Counted from the first letter of the stretch, positions 8,579 through 17,901 are shown. The stretch: DNA of 64,000 nucleotides from Acidobacteriota bacterium (GCA_013289715.1 JABCZJ010000012.1:90564-154563); one strand, 5' to 3'. The notes: generated by a model from the sequence alone, not told the origin. Numbers and translations: made by a program.

Positions 8579-10885
8579 TCAACGCCCTCTCGGCGTCTCC
8601 TCCCGATCCTCATGAACTTCAAAACCGCCCGGCGGCGTCACCCCCAACAAATATTCCACAAAATAATCCCATCGCCGCCGGATCAAATAAGGATTTCCGC
8701 CTTCCCCGTGATACATGTTCGGCACCAATATCATGTCAAAATTTTTATTCGCCTTCATCAATGCATCCACGAAACGCATGCTCTCGACCGGGTGCACGTT
8801 GTCATCAATATCGCCGTGCACGATCAGCAAATGACCTTGCAGCTTCCCCGCCATCGTGACATTCGATTGCGCGATGTAATCTTCCTGCAGCGGATAACCC
8901 TGATACAACTCGTTCCACCAGGCCTTATCGAGCCGCGCGTCGTGATCTCCTGAAATCGTCACGCCCACCTTGTAAAATTCAGGAAACGCCAGCATCGCAT
9001 GCGCGGCACCGTATCCGCCGGCGGAAGTTCCCCATATCCCTACGCGTTCGATATCCATGTACGGATAGCGCGCCGCCATTTGCTTGATCATCGCCACGTG
9101 ATCTTCAAACGAGCCGCCCAAATTTCTATAAGAATATTCATGGAACGCGCGTGAACGCCCGGTCGTGCCGCGTCCATCCACCATCACTATCACAAATCCC
9201 AATTCCGCCACCGATTGCAAACCGATGCGGTTCGCCTGTCCGAACGATTTCGGAACAAAAAATCCCTGCGGCCCGGTATAAACCTGCTCGACGATCGGAT
9301 ATTTCTTCGACGGATCGAAATTCGAAGGCCGCCAGATCAAACCGTACAGATCGGTCGAGCCGTCCGCGGCCTTTCCACGAAACGGTTCCGGATACTTCCA
9401 GTCAGTCTTCAACAACTCCGCAGCATCAGACTCTTCCAGCACGCGCACTTCCGATCCATCCTTGGCCCGCCGCAGCACAGCTTTCCCGGGCAGATCCGCG
9501 CGCGAGTAGCTGTCCACAAAAAACGCCCCATCCGGCGACACGCTCGCCGCATGATTTGCCTTTTCCGGAGTCAACAGCGTCAGCCCCTTGCCATCGAATC
9601 CGACGCTGTAAACATGCGTTAAATACGGGTCTTCGTCCTTCTCTCGCCCGCAGCCCAGAAAATAAACTCGCCGCGCTTTTTCGTCCACGGAGAGTATCTG
9701 CCGCACCACCCACGGCCCTTGCGTCACCTGATTGACCAGCTGCCCCGTCTTTTCGCTGTAAAGGTACAAATGATTCCAGCCGTCGCGCTCCGAAGACCAC
9801 ACAATCTCGCCGCTATCGTGCGCGAATCGAAAGAAAGTCTCGCCCGGATCCACGTAGCGCTCGGACTGTTCCCGGATCAGTACTTTCTGCACGCCCGTCG
9901 CGGGATCCACTACGCGCAACTCGATCGCTTTTTCTCCCCGTTCGCTGTAATCGTAAAAAATGCTCTTGCTGTCCGGGTACCAATCAAATCCCGGCCCACC
10001 TTGAAAACGAATTTCGAGTGGCGCGGTCTTGACGTCCGTCCGCTTGCCCGAAGGGATATCAAAAATAATCGGCTCGGCTGTCGGCAACGATTCTCCCGGC
10101 AATGGATACACCACGTCATACGCCTTCGGCCGCAGTCGATTCGGCGGAACGAATTGCAGAGTCGTGAAGTGTCCGGCGTTGCGCGAGTCCAACCGGTAGG
10201 TAACCAGCTTCGATGAATCCGGCGCCCAAAAAACCGCCGGACGCTGTTTCACATCTTCCGTTCCTTGAGCCACCATCGGTCGCAGCGAAGGAATCGGAGT
10301 CGCGTAATCCCAGCCCGGTTCGCCATCACGAGTTAGTTGCTGGACCGATCCCGTCGAAACGTCGCGCACGAAAAGATTGTGGTCCTTCACATAAGCAGCC
10401 CACGCGCCGCTCGGAGAAAAATCCTCATACGGGCCGGCCTGCGCATCGCTGGATTTCTTGCACTCGTACTTTTCCAGGGCGCAAGTCCACAGCGCGCCTT
10501 CCAGTTGAAAATTAATCGATTGTCCGTCCTTCGCGAACTCAAAGGTGTCGAACGGCAATTGCGTCGCCGAGTATTCCCGCTTCGCTGCGTGGGAAAGCGA
10601 AGCCGCGAGCTTCGTGTGATCGAAAGGCGGAGCACTGGTATTCTGTCCCGCATCCACCAGAATAAATTCCGCTCCGTTCGGCCCGACCTTCCTGTACCAA
10701 AACCGGCTGGTTTTCTCGATCCAGTGTGACTGCACGTCGGCCACGTAAATCTGATGGCGCACATTTCCGGGAAGAAATCGTTCGGCGCGCTGATAGTCCG
10801 CGAGGGTTCCTTGCGCGCTCGCCAGCGCCGGAGAAAGAGTGAAAAACATCGCCAACCCACACCGCTTCCCAAAGCCGCGTTTCAT
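8579..10885 (-). CDS. Secreted S9 family peptidase, dipeptidyl-peptidase IV-like
   Basis: 768 aa. ATG at 10885 is preferred to an upstream start because GGAGG sits 8 bp before it and a signal peptide (MKRGFGKRCGLAMFFTLSPALASA) follows. An N-terminal beta-propeller (DPPIV_N-like, about residues 60-520) precedes an alpha/beta-hydrolase domain with triad Ser621 (WGTSAGGYG), Asp694 (HGDIDDNVHP) and His726 (NMYHGEGG). DPPIV-like enzymes release N-terminal X-Pro dipeptides, and some accept X-hydroxyproline. Position between two hydroxyproline-metabolism units suggests it trims proline- or hydroxyproline-rich peptides in the periplasm. It converges with the Ser/Cys racemase-family gene. Confidence 0.88.
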   Translation of the reverse strand: MKRGFGKRCGLAMFFTLSPALASAQGTLADYQRAERFLPGNVRHQIYVADVQSHWIEKTSRFWYRKVGPNGAEFILVDAGQNTSAPPFDHTKLAASLSHAAKREYSATQLPFDTFEFAKDGQSINFQLEGALWTCALEKYECKKSSDAQAGPYEDFSPSGAWAAYVKDHNLFVRDVSTGSVQQLTRDGEPGWDYATPIPSLRPMVAQGTEDVKQRPAVFWAPDSSKLVTYRLDSRNAGHFTTLQFVPPNRLRPKAYDVVYPLPGESLPTAEPIIFDIPSGKRTDVKTAPLEIRFQGGPGFDWYPDSKSIFYDYSERGEKAIELRVVDPATGVQKVLIREQSERYVDPGETFFRFAHDSGEIVWSSERDGWNHLYLYSEKTGQLVNQVTQGPWVVRQILSVDEKARRVYFLGCGREKDEDPYLTHVYSVGFDGKGLTLLTPEKANHAASVSPDGAFFVDSYSRADLPGKAVLRRAKDGSEVRVLEESDAAELLKTDWKYPEPFRGKAADGSTDLYGLIWRPSNFDPSKKYPIVEQVYTGPQGFFVPKSFGQANRIGLQSVAELGFVIVMVDGRGTTGRSRAFHEYSYRNLGGSFEDHVAMIKQMAARYPYMDIERVGIWGTSAGGYGAAHAMLAFPEFYKVGVTISGDHDARLDKAWWNELYQGYPLQEDYIAQSNVTMAGKLQGHLLIVHGDIDDNVHPVESMRFVDALMKANKNFDMILVPNMYHGEGGNPYLIRRRWDYFVEYLLGVTPPGGFEVHEDREETPRGR

Positions 10886-11329
10886 TTTTTGTTCCTCCAA
10901 CAAGCAGCTGTCACGCATCACAGTCTTCCAGCGGCTATTCGTTCGCGTTCTGCAAAAAACTTTCCCGCCCACGCCCGGCCGCGATTATTCGACGCACTTA
11001 TCCCCGCTGAAATCTCGAGAAGGGCTTTTCCGCGATACACGTGAAGGACTTTGGGAAGGGGGGCCGGGGAAGCCCCGCCCTTCCCTGCATCCTCCTTGCT
11101 GGCGTCCAAGGCCGTCGGGGTGGCGACGACTCCTGGGCCATAGCGCAAGGTCCTGAAACCCGGCTTCCGCCGGAACTGGCTCGCACGCGGTCGCTGCAAT
11201 CCAGCGCCGTGCGAAAAAAGGAACGCGGAGAGGTGATTCGGCCTGATGTTATGCCACATCCGCGTCTCCGCGTAAACTGCAGAAAGGAAACGGGAAAACC
11301 GAGCACCGGGCAAAAGCCACAGCGATTTG

Positions 11330-11343
11330 AGTAAACGTTTTCA
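11330..11343. promoter_or_regulatory. LacI-type operator B, upstream of hydroxyproline operon
   Basis: AGTAAACGTTTTCA with a perfect AAACGTTT core, 20 bp before the -35 of the presumed operon promoter. It is the same palindrome type as the sites before both GH127 genes, the GH51 gene and the TonB receptor. The nearest genes are the epimerase at 11621 and the S9 peptidase at 10885. Confidence 0.5.
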
Positions 11344-11362
11344 GAAGGCCTCATGTTTTCAG

Positions 11363-11395
11363 TTGCCTAACCTCGGCACGATGTATATTATATGC
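11363..11395 (+). promoter_or_regulatory. Putative promoter of hydroxyproline operon with TTGTAT-like motif
   Basis: TTGCCT (11363-11368) and TATTAT (11386-11391) form a -35/-10 pair with 17-bp spacing. ATGTATATTATATGC (11381-11395) overlaps the -10 and is an imperfect palindrome related to the sites at 1024, 5721, 35827 and 52629. The implied leader to the ATG at 11621 is about 220 nt. Confidence 0.45.
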
Positions 11396-11620
11396 AGGCT
11401 GCCCCGTCAATGCTCATTTACCCACATCCCGGTTCTGCGGCACTTACTCCACGCCATTCCGCTTTCCGGATACCCGTGGCGCTCATTCCATTGCTGCTCA
11501 TCCCCGCCCTAGCCGTCTGCGCTCGAGCGTCCTTGCAATTTCGCTCGCAAAGCTCTGCTATGAAACGCAATAATGCACCTTTGATACATGTCTCCCGAGT
11601 AAGGATCGGATAGCCTGCTC

Positions 11621-12613
11621 ATGAGTCTTACCAAACCACGTGTTGAAAATAGCCCCGCGAACATGTTCGACACCGTCGAACGCATCCACATCGTCGATTC
11701 CCACACGGGTGGGGAGCCCACCAGAATTATTGTAAGCGGCGGCCCGGACCTCGGCCGCGGCTCGGTGGCTGAACAATTGGACCGCTTTCGTCTCGACCAC
11801 GATTACCTCCGCAGCGCGCTCGCGAATGAACCGCGCGGCTCCGAAGTTGTCGTTGGCGGAATTCTCTGCAAGCCTGCGGATCCCAACAGCGCTGCCGGCG
11901 TAATTTTCTTCAACAACGTCGGATATCTCGGTATGTGCGTGCACGGCACTATCGGGCTCGTCATCACGCTGGCGTACTTGGGGAAAATCACCTACGGCGA
12001 TCATCGCATCGAAACACCCGTCGGCACAGTCACCGCCACGCTCCATGAAACCGGTGAAGTCACTGTGGTAAATGTCGCCAGCATGCGCACGGCCGCAAAA
12101 GTTACGGTCCAGGTGCCCGGTTACGGCGCCGTCACCGGCGACGTCGCCTGGGCCGGCAACTGGTTTTTCCTGGTCAACAACGATTCCATCGAGTTGACTG
12201 CCGCGAATATTGAAAAATTGACGGAATTTGCCTGGGCCATTCGCCAGGCGCTGGCAACGAACGGAATCACCGGCTCCGACGGCAAAGAGATCGATCACGT
12301 TGAACTCTTTCGCCCATCAAGAAAGCCCGGAATCCAAAGCCAGAATTTCGTTCTTTGCCCCGGCAAGGCCTACGACCGTTCGCCCTGCGGCACCGGTACC
12401 AGCGCCAAGCTCGCCTGCCTCTACGCCGATGGAAAATTGAAACCCGGCGAAGTGTGGCGCCAGGAAAGCATCGTGGGCAGCGTTTTTGAGGGTCAAGTTC
12501 GCATTGAAGACGGCCAGGTATTGCCTATTATTAAAGGTTCCGCGTTCATTACATCGGAGGCGGATGTGATTCTCGATCCGCGCGATCCCTTTCGTAATGG
12601 CATTTACCCGTGA
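11621..12613 (+). CDS. 4-hydroxyproline epimerase
   Basis: 330 aa. First gene of the hydroxyproline operon. Proline racemase superfamily with both catalytic cysteines: Cys106 in GMCVHGTIG and Cys256 in DRSPCGTGT. The N-terminal IHIVDSHTGGEPTRII is typical of 4-hydroxyproline 2-epimerase, which converts trans-4-hydroxy-L-proline to cis-4-hydroxy-D-proline. The immediately following genes encode the next steps, which separates this call from proline racemase. The stop overlaps the GTG start of the next gene (GTGA, 12610-12613), indicating translational coupling. An alternative Met lies 14 codons in; it has no better ribosome site. Confidence 0.9.
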   Translation: MSLTKPRVENSPANMFDTVERIHIVDSHTGGEPTRIIVSGGPDLGRGSVAEQLDRFRLDHDYLRSALANEPRGSEVVVGGILCKPADPNSAAGVIFFNNVGYLGMCVHGTIGLVITLAYLGKITYGDHRIETPVGTVTATLHETGEVTVVNVASMRTAAKVTVQVPGYGAVTGDVAWAGNWFFLVNNDSIELTAANIEKLTEFAWAIRQALATNGITGSDGKEIDHVELFRPSRKPGIQSQNFVLCPGKAYDRSPCGTGTSAKLACLYADGKLKPGEVWRQESIVGSVFEGQVRIEDGQVLPIIKGSAFITSEADVILDPRDPFRNGIYP

Positions 12614-13737
12614 ACAAGCCGTCTGAAGTTGTGATTGTCGGCGCTGGAATCGTTGGCGCCGCATGTGCCTTCGAACTCGCCGCAGAAGGCTTGCGCGTTC
12701 TGGTAATTGACGAAGGCTTCCCCAGCACTGGCGCGACCGGCGCAGCCATGGGCCACATCGTCGTCATGGACGATTCCGAGGCGCAGTTTGCCATCACGCG
12801 TTATTCGCAAATTCTTTGGGACGATCTCTGCGACCAACTTCCCGCCGCGGTTGAGTTCGATCCGTGTGGCACTCTGTGGGTCGCCGCAGATGAAGAAGAA
12901 ATGGCCGAAGTCCGCCGAAAATTTGACTATTACCGCGAACGCGGCGTAAACGCGGAAATTCTCGATTCGCAGCAGGTTCGTGATGCGGAGCCGCGCCTGC
13001 GCGCGCCGCTCACCGGCGCGCTGCGCGTGCCGGGAGATTCCGTCGTCTATCCGCCCTGCGCCACTGGATTCCTGCTGCAGAAAGCTCGCGAATTGGGAGC
13101 GCGCATCATTCACGGCCGACCTGTCGCCGCAATCGGAGCAGGCACCGTGCGCCTCGCCGATGGCACAGTCCTCGCCGCAGCCTTCATCATAAACGCCGCC
13201 GGCCAGTCCGCTCCGCAACTCAGCCGCGGAATCAGTATCAAACCGCGCAAAGGCCACCTGGTGATCACCGATCGCTATCCGAATTTTCTCCGACATCAAG
13301 TCGTCGAGCTGGGTTACTTGAAAAGCGCGCACTCCCTCACTGCTGATTCTGTGGCTTTCAACGTACAGCCTCGCAAAACGGGCCAGATATTGATCGGCTC
13401 ATCGCGCCAATACGGCGCGCAAAATTCTACGGTGGATGAATCAATCCTCGCGCGCATGCTGCAGCGCGCATTCGAATACATGCCCGACCTGAATTCACTT
13501 TCCGCGATTCGCGTATGGACCGGTTTTCGTCCCGCCACTCCCGATAAGCTACCGTTGATCGGCCCCTCGCCGGAGGATCCATCCGTTTTAGTCGCGGCAG
13601 GCCACGAGGGTCTGGGCATCACCACCTCGCTCGCGACAGCCAAGCTGATCTGCGCGCAAATTCTGGGCCAGCGTCCCGCAATTCCGGTTCAGCCCTATCT
13701 GCCTTCCCGGCAGATGACTGCGGAGGCCCATGTCTGA
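12610..13737 (+). CDS. D-hydroxyproline dehydrogenase, DadA/HcnC-like FAD subunit
   Basis: 375 aa, GTG start overlapping the epimerase stop. A Rossmann FAD-binding motif (VVIVGAGIVGAACAFELA, residues 7-24), a central DAO-type substrate domain and a C-terminal GHEGLGITTSLATAKLI FAD-contact stretch identify a D-amino-acid oxidase/dehydrogenase-family flavoprotein. In bacterial hydroxyproline operons such a protein forms a multisubunit membrane-linked dehydrogenase with a small 2Fe-2S protein and a second flavoprotein, exactly the next two genes. The complex oxidises cis-4-hydroxy-D-proline to pyrroline-4-hydroxy-2-carboxylate. The 3-prime end overlaps the next gene by 8 bp. Confidence 0.88.
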   Translation: MNKPSEVVIVGAGIVGAACAFELAAEGLRVLVIDEGFPSTGATGAAMGHIVVMDDSEAQFAITRYSQILWDDLCDQLPAAVEFDPCGTLWVAADEEEMAEVRRKFDYYRERGVNAEILDSQQVRDAEPRLRAPLTGALRVPGDSVVYPPCATGFLLQKARELGARIIHGRPVAAIGAGTVRLADGTVLAAAFIINAAGQSAPQLSRGISIKPRKGHLVITDRYPNFLRHQVVELGYLKSAHSLTADSVAFNVQPRKTGQILIGSSRQYGAQNSTVDESILARMLQRAFEYMPDLNSLSAIRVWTGFRPATPDKLPLIGPSPEDPSVLVAAGHEGLGITTSLATAKLICAQILGQRPAIPVQPYLPSRQMTAEAHV

Positions 13738-13975
13738 ATCCGTTTCCGTGCGCGTAAATGGAAAGCCGGTAACCGTTCGTGCGGGCGCCACCGTCGCCGT
13801 CGCGGTTCTCGCTTCCGGCGCGACTTGTCGTACGTCGGTCACGGGCCAACCGCGCTCACCTCTCTGCGGCATGGGCACGTGCTTCGAATGCCGCGTCGCA
13901 ATCAACGGAGAGCCGCAGCGCCGCAGTTGCCAGGTACTTTGCGAAGCGAACATGGAAATAGAAGCCAATGGATAG
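13730..13975 (+). CDS. D-hydroxyproline dehydrogenase, small 2Fe-2S subunit
   Basis: 81 aa, overlapping its neighbours on both sides by 8 bp. A minimal ferredoxin-like (HcnA-type) protein: beta strands VSVRVNGKPVTV, then cysteines in CGMGTCFECRV and a distal Cys in RRSCQ; a further Cys lies at TCRTS. It should carry electrons between the two flavin subunits of the dehydrogenase. Size and gene order match the gamma subunit of heterotrimeric hydroxyproline dehydrogenases. Translation is very likely coupled to both neighbours. Confidence 0.88.
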   Translation: MSESVSVRVNGKPVTVRAGATVAVAVLASGATCRTSVTGQPRSPLCGMGTCFECRVAINGEPQRRSCQVLCEANMEIEANG

Positions 13976-15248
13976 CGTGAAACATCTCAGATTCGACGTG
14001 GCCGTCGTCGGCGCGGGCCCGGCCGGAATCGCCGCCGCACTGGCAGCCGCCGATTCCGGCAAGACCGTCGGCCTGATTGACGATAATCCCGCCGCAGGAG
14101 GGCAGATTTGGCGCGGTGCACAAAACGTTCAGCGGCATTCGGTGTCGGCCGTCTGGCTGGAACGTCTGAATAAGTCAGCAATTCAACTCGTTCGCGGTGC
14201 ACGGGTCTTTCACGCTGCGGATGGCGAACTCGCGGCAGAATCCGATGATTCCGCGATTCAGATCAGCTACGGAAAACTGATTCTCGCCACAGGCGCGCGC
14301 GAACTTTACCTGCCTTTTCCGGGCTGGACGCTTCCGAACGTCATGGGCGCGGGCGGCCTGCAAGCCTTGGTAAAATCCGGTCTCGATATCGCCGGAAAAC
14401 GCATCGTAGTCGCCGGAACCGGTCCCCTCCTGCTGGCAGTCGCCGCATACGCGCGCAAATGCGGGGCGAAAGTGGTTGGCATTTGTGAGCAGACCACGCG
14501 GCCACGCATGGCACGCTTCGGCATGAAAATGATGCTCGTTCCCGGCAAAGCCGCCGAAGCCTTGCACTTCGCTTACGAGCTTCGCGGCATCCCGCACTGG
14601 ACCGATTGTTGGCCGGTGGCCGCCTTCGGAAATCGGCGCCTCGAAAGCGTCCGCATTTCGCGCCAAGGCCAAACCAGCGAAATCGAATGCGACTATCTCG
14701 CGTGCGGTTTTCATCTGATACCGAACGTCGAGCTGCCGCGCATGTGCGGTTGCCAACTCAAAAACGGATTTGTGGACGTCAATGAATACCAGCAGACCTC
14801 GGTGGCCGGAACATACTGCGCCGGAGAACCCACCGGAATCGGCGGCCTCGAGCTCGCCCTCGTCGAAGGTGAAATTGCCGGGTACGCGGCGACAAATTGG
14901 GAAGATCGCGCCAAGCATCTATTCCCGAAGCGCGCACGGTACCAAACAGTTGTGCGCATTCTGAAAGCTGCTTTCCCGCTGCGTCCCGAGCTAAAAAATC
15001 TCGCGCGTCCAGACACGCTGGTCTGTCGCTGCGAGGATGTCTCGCACGAACGCCTGTGCGAATACACCTCCTGGCGCGCTGCCAAGTTGCACACCCGCTG
15101 CGGCATGGGGCCGTGCCAGGGACGCGTTTGCGCTCCCGCTGCCGAATTTCTATTCGGTTGGCAGATTGATTCCGTCCGCCCGCCACTCTATCCGGTACGT
15201 TGCTCGAGCCTGGCGGCAATTCCATCGCATTCTGTGCCACGAAATTAA
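13968..15248 (+). CDS. D-hydroxyproline dehydrogenase, HcnB-like FAD/NAD subunit with BFD-like 2Fe-2S domain
   Basis: 426 aa. Residues 10-37 hold an FAD dinucleotide fold (VVGAGPAGIAAALAAADSGK); a second nucleotide fold follows at about 140-168 (VVAGTGPLLLAVAAYARKCG). The C-terminal 70 residues carry four spaced cysteines (LVCRCEDVS and RCGMGPCQGRVC), a BFD-like [2Fe-2S] domain typical of HcnB/LhpF-type subunits. It completes the three-protein dehydrogenase with the two preceding genes. The C-terminal tail after the last Cys is short and rich in Ser/Pro. Start overlaps the ferredoxin stop by 8 bp. Confidence 0.88.
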   Translation: MDSVKHLRFDVAVVGAGPAGIAAALAAADSGKTVGLIDDNPAAGGQIWRGAQNVQRHSVSAVWLERLNKSAIQLVRGARVFHAADGELAAESDDSAIQISYGKLILATGARELYLPFPGWTLPNVMGAGGLQALVKSGLDIAGKRIVVAGTGPLLLAVAAYARKCGAKVVGICEQTTRPRMARFGMKMMLVPGKAAEALHFAYELRGIPHWTDCWPVAAFGNRRLESVRISRQGQTSEIECDYLACGFHLIPNVELPRMCGCQLKNGFVDVNEYQQTSVAGTYCAGEPTGIGGLELALVEGEIAGYAATNWEDRAKHLFPKRARYQTVVRILKAAFPLRPELKNLARPDTLVCRCEDVSHERLCEYTSWRAAKLHTRCGMGPCQGRVCAPAAEFLFGWQIDSVRPPLYPVRCSSLAAIPSHSVPRN

Positions 15249-15261
15249 ACGGAGGATTCTG

Positions 15262-16185
15262 ATGAAGTGGAAAGGTGTAATGCCCGCAATCACAACCTGC
15301 TTCGATCAAAACGAAAAAGTCGATCACGCCTTCATGGCCAATCATTGCCGCTGGCTGGTGGAAAATGGCTGCACCGGAGTAGTCGCGCTCGGCTCGCTCG
15401 GAGAAGGCGCCACACTTTCATTCGACGAAAAGGTCGCGATCCTCCGCAATTGCGTAGGCGCTTTGAAAGGCCGGGCTCCGGTAGTCGCCGCAATCTCCGC
15501 GCTCTCCACCGCCGAAGCTGTCGCGCAAGCGAAAGCCGCGGAATCCGCCGGCTGCGAAGGCCTCATGGTTCTTCCGCCGTATGTCTACAAAGGTGACTGG
15601 CGCGAAATGAAATCCCACGTCGCCGCGGTTCTGAAAGCCACTCCTCTTTCCAGCATGCTGTACAATAACCCTGTCTCTTACGGAACCGATTTTCTTCCCG
15701 AGCAGATTCAGGAACTCGCAGGCGAGCATCAGAATTTGCATTCGGTGAAGGAATCGAGCACCGACGTGCGCAGGGTCAGCGCGATTCGCGCTCTCATCGG
15801 CGATCGCCTGGTTCTATTTATCGGCGTCGACGACGCCATCCTCGAAGGCATCGGAGTAGGCGCCACCGGGTGGATCGCGGGCCTCGCCAACGCGCTGCCG
15901 CGCGAATCCGTGGACCTGTTCAATTCTGGCATGGAGGGAAAATCCGCGCAGGCTTTTGAGCTGTATCGCTGGTTTTTGCCGTTGCTGCGTCTGGACACGG
16001 TGCCAAAATTCATCCAGCTGATAAAGCTAGTCCAGCAAGAGCTCGGCATCGGTAACGCGCGCGTGCGTGCCCCAAAACTGGAACTCGTGGGTGAAGAATT
16101 GGAATCAACTAGAAAGCTAATTCGACAGGCCATGCAAAATCGGCCAAAGAATGCGAGCTCCGCGCTCGCGCACGCCGCAAGGTAA
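15262..16185 (+). CDS. 1-pyrroline-4-hydroxy-2-carboxylate deaminase (DHDPS family)
   Basis: 307 aa. ATG at 15262 with GGAGG 7 bp upstream is chosen over a much earlier in-frame start that would overlap the previous gene. DapA/DHDPS-family TIM barrel: Tyr134 in YNNPVSYGTDF and Schiff-base Lys163 in HSVKESSTD; the GSLGEGATL loop replaces the usual GTTGE. In hydroxyproline operons this family member deaminates and dehydrates pyrroline-4-hydroxy-2-carboxylate to 2-oxoglutarate semialdehyde. Placement between the dehydrogenase and the semialdehyde dehydrogenase genes makes that reaction much more likely than lysine synthesis. Confidence 0.9.
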   Translation: MKWKGVMPAITTCFDQNEKVDHAFMANHCRWLVENGCTGVVALGSLGEGATLSFDEKVAILRNCVGALKGRAPVVAAISALSTAEAVAQAKAAESAGCEGLMVLPPYVYKGDWREMKSHVAAVLKATPLSSMLYNNPVSYGTDFLPEQIQELAGEHQNLHSVKESSTDVRRVSAIRALIGDRLVLFIGVDDAILEGIGVGATGWIAGLANALPRESVDLFNSGMEGKSAQAFELYRWFLPLLRLDTVPKFIQLIKLVQQELGIGNARVRAPKLELVGEELESTRKLIRQAMQNRPKNASSALAHAAR

Positions 16186-16198
16186 AGGATCTGCACAA

Positions 16199-17791
16199 AT
16201 GGAATTCTTGGGAACTTCTATAATCGGATTTCGTGACGGCAATGCGGGCAGCGCCGGGAATGGCACGTTTCAAGCATCCGCCCCTGCCACCGGCCAGAAT
16301 ATTGAGCCGTCCTTTCACTCCGCAACGGGCGAAGAAGTTGACCTCGCCGTGAGGCTCGCCGCCGAAGCCAGCGCGGAATTCGGCCGCTTGTCCGGCGCCA
16401 AAAAAGCGGAGTTCCTCGAAACGATCGCCTCCCGCATCGAAGCGCAGATCGAATCGCTGGTGACGCGCGCCCATCAGGAATCCGCGCTTCCGATCGCTCG
16501 CCTGCAATCCGAAACCGGCCGCACCTGCACGCAGCTCCGCATGTTTGCAAGAGTCGTGCGCGAAGGTTCATGGGTCACCGCGCGCATCGATCGCGCCGAT
16601 CCGCAGCGCAAACCGGTTCCGAAGCCAGACGTCCGCTCCATGCTGCGCCCGCTCGGCCCGGTCGTAGTCTTCGGCGCCAGCAATTTTCCGCTCGCGTTTT
16701 CGGTTGCCGGCGGCGATACCGCCTCCGCATTCGCCGCCGGAAACCCTGTCATCGTGAAAGCCCATCCAGCGCATCCCGGCACCAGCGAACTAGTCGGCCG
16801 CATCATCCGCGATAGCGTGCGCGCCTGCGATTTGCCCGAAGGTGTTTTTTCCCTGCTCTTCGATTCCGGCATTTCGGTCGGCGCCGCGCTAGTCCAACAT
16901 CCGCTCGTGAGAGCCGTCGGCTTCACCGGCTCCATTCCCGCAGGCAGAGCGTTGTTCGATCTCGCCGTGAAACGCCCGTCGCCCATTCCGTTTTACGGTG
17001 AGCTGGGCAGCACCAATCCCACCTTCATTCTTCCCGGCGCGCTCGCCGCTCGAGGTGAAAAAATCGCGGCTGAACTTTACGGCTCCTTCACACTTGGCGC
17101 CGGACAATTCTGCACCAAGCCCGGGCTCGTATTTTTATCCGAAGGAAAGCCCGCCGATGCGCTGGTCAACGTGCTCGCAGGCAAAGTCGCGGAATCCGCG
17201 AAGTTCACTCTGCTGACGTCCGGCATCAGCTCGTCCTACAACCGCGAGATTCGCAATCGCAAAAATCACGAAGGTGTCGTGCTGCTCGCCGAGGAAAAAT
17301 CCCCCGACGCGGGTTCCGCTTTTCAGGCAGGCGCCACGCTGTTTCAGACGGATATCACCTCGTTCCTAGCTAGCCCCGATCTCGCGAGCGAAGTTTTCGG
17401 CCCCGAAACCCTGCTGATTAACTATTCCAAGAAAGAGCAAATCCTCGAAGCGGCACGAGGCTTGCATGGTCACCTCACCGCCACGGTGCACGGCACCGAA
17501 CAGGATATTGTTGAGTTCTCCGAGCTCATCGCCATTCTCGAAAATAAAGTCGGACGAATTATTTACAATGGCTACCCCACGGGCCTCGAGCTCTGCGATG
17601 CCATCGTTCACGGCGGCCCCTACCCCTCCAGCACCGATTCACGGACTACATCCGTTGGTACGCTGGCAATCTTTCGTTTCGCCCGGCCCGTCTGCTATCA
17701 GGATTTCCCGCACGTCGCGCTACCCGACGAATTGAAAAATGAGAATTCTCTTGGCATCTGGCGCATGGTCGACGGAGAATTGACACGCTAA
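16199..17791 (+). CDS. 2-oxoglutarate semialdehyde dehydrogenase
   Basis: 530 aa. ATG at 16199 follows AAAGGA (16184-16189). NAD(P)-dependent aldehyde dehydrogenase with Asn in GASNFPLAF, general-base Glu268 (YGELGSTNP) and nucleophile Cys305 (AGQFCTKPG). The sequence is of the KGSA-dehydrogenase type used in hydroxyproline and sugar-acid pathways rather than a generic ALDH: it has the SVAGGDTASAFAAGNPVIVKAHP stretch (in parts) and the short NGYPTGLE segment. It oxidises 2-oxoglutarate semialdehyde to 2-oxoglutarate, the last step before the TCA cycle. It is 13 bp after the deaminase gene. Confidence 0.9.
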   Translation: MEFLGTSIIGFRDGNAGSAGNGTFQASAPATGQNIEPSFHSATGEEVDLAVRLAAEASAEFGRLSGAKKAEFLETIASRIEAQIESLVTRAHQESALPIARLQSETGRTCTQLRMFARVVREGSWVTARIDRADPQRKPVPKPDVRSMLRPLGPVVVFGASNFPLAFSVAGGDTASAFAAGNPVIVKAHPAHPGTSELVGRIIRDSVRACDLPEGVFSLLFDSGISVGAALVQHPLVRAVGFTGSIPAGRALFDLAVKRPSPIPFYGELGSTNPTFILPGALAARGEKIAAELYGSFTLGAGQFCTKPGLVFLSEGKPADALVNVLAGKVAESAKFTLLTSGISSSYNREIRNRKNHEGVVLLAEEKSPDAGSAFQAGATLFQTDITSFLASPDLASEVFGPETLLINYSKKEQILEAARGLHGHLTATVHGTEQDIVEFSELIAILENKVGRIIYNGYPTGLELCDAIVHGGPYPSSTDSRTTSVGTLAIFRFARPVCYQDFPHVALPDELKNENSLGIWRMVDGELTR

Positions 17792-17901
17792 CCGTCCTGA
17801 TAGATGATCACGGACGAGGCGCGCGGGCCATTTATCGCGCGAGTCCCGGAAGCACGCTGTATTCCGCGCAGGTATAGTTTCAAAAGGTTACGTGACTAAC
17901 G

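Larger units (their letters stand above)
10886..11620. other. 735-bp divergent intergenic region with repeats and control sites
   Basis: No convincing gene. It separates the leftward S9 peptidase from the rightward hydroxyproline operon. Around 11050-11095 it is very G/C-rich with self-complementary GGGGAAGCCCCG. Around 11220-11275 a CGCGGAG/CTCCGCG pair recalls the repeat phrase seen elsewhere in the window. A LacI-type palindrome (11330-11343) and the operon promoter with a TTGTAT-like motif (11363-11395) are at the downstream end. Short open frames here have no ribosome site or recognisable domain. Confidence 0.6.

Noticed and set aside
11041..11334. 97-aa plus-strand open frame before the hydroxyproline operon
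   Set aside because: No ribosome site, no recognisable domain, overlaps G/C-rich repeat sequence and the LacI-type site.
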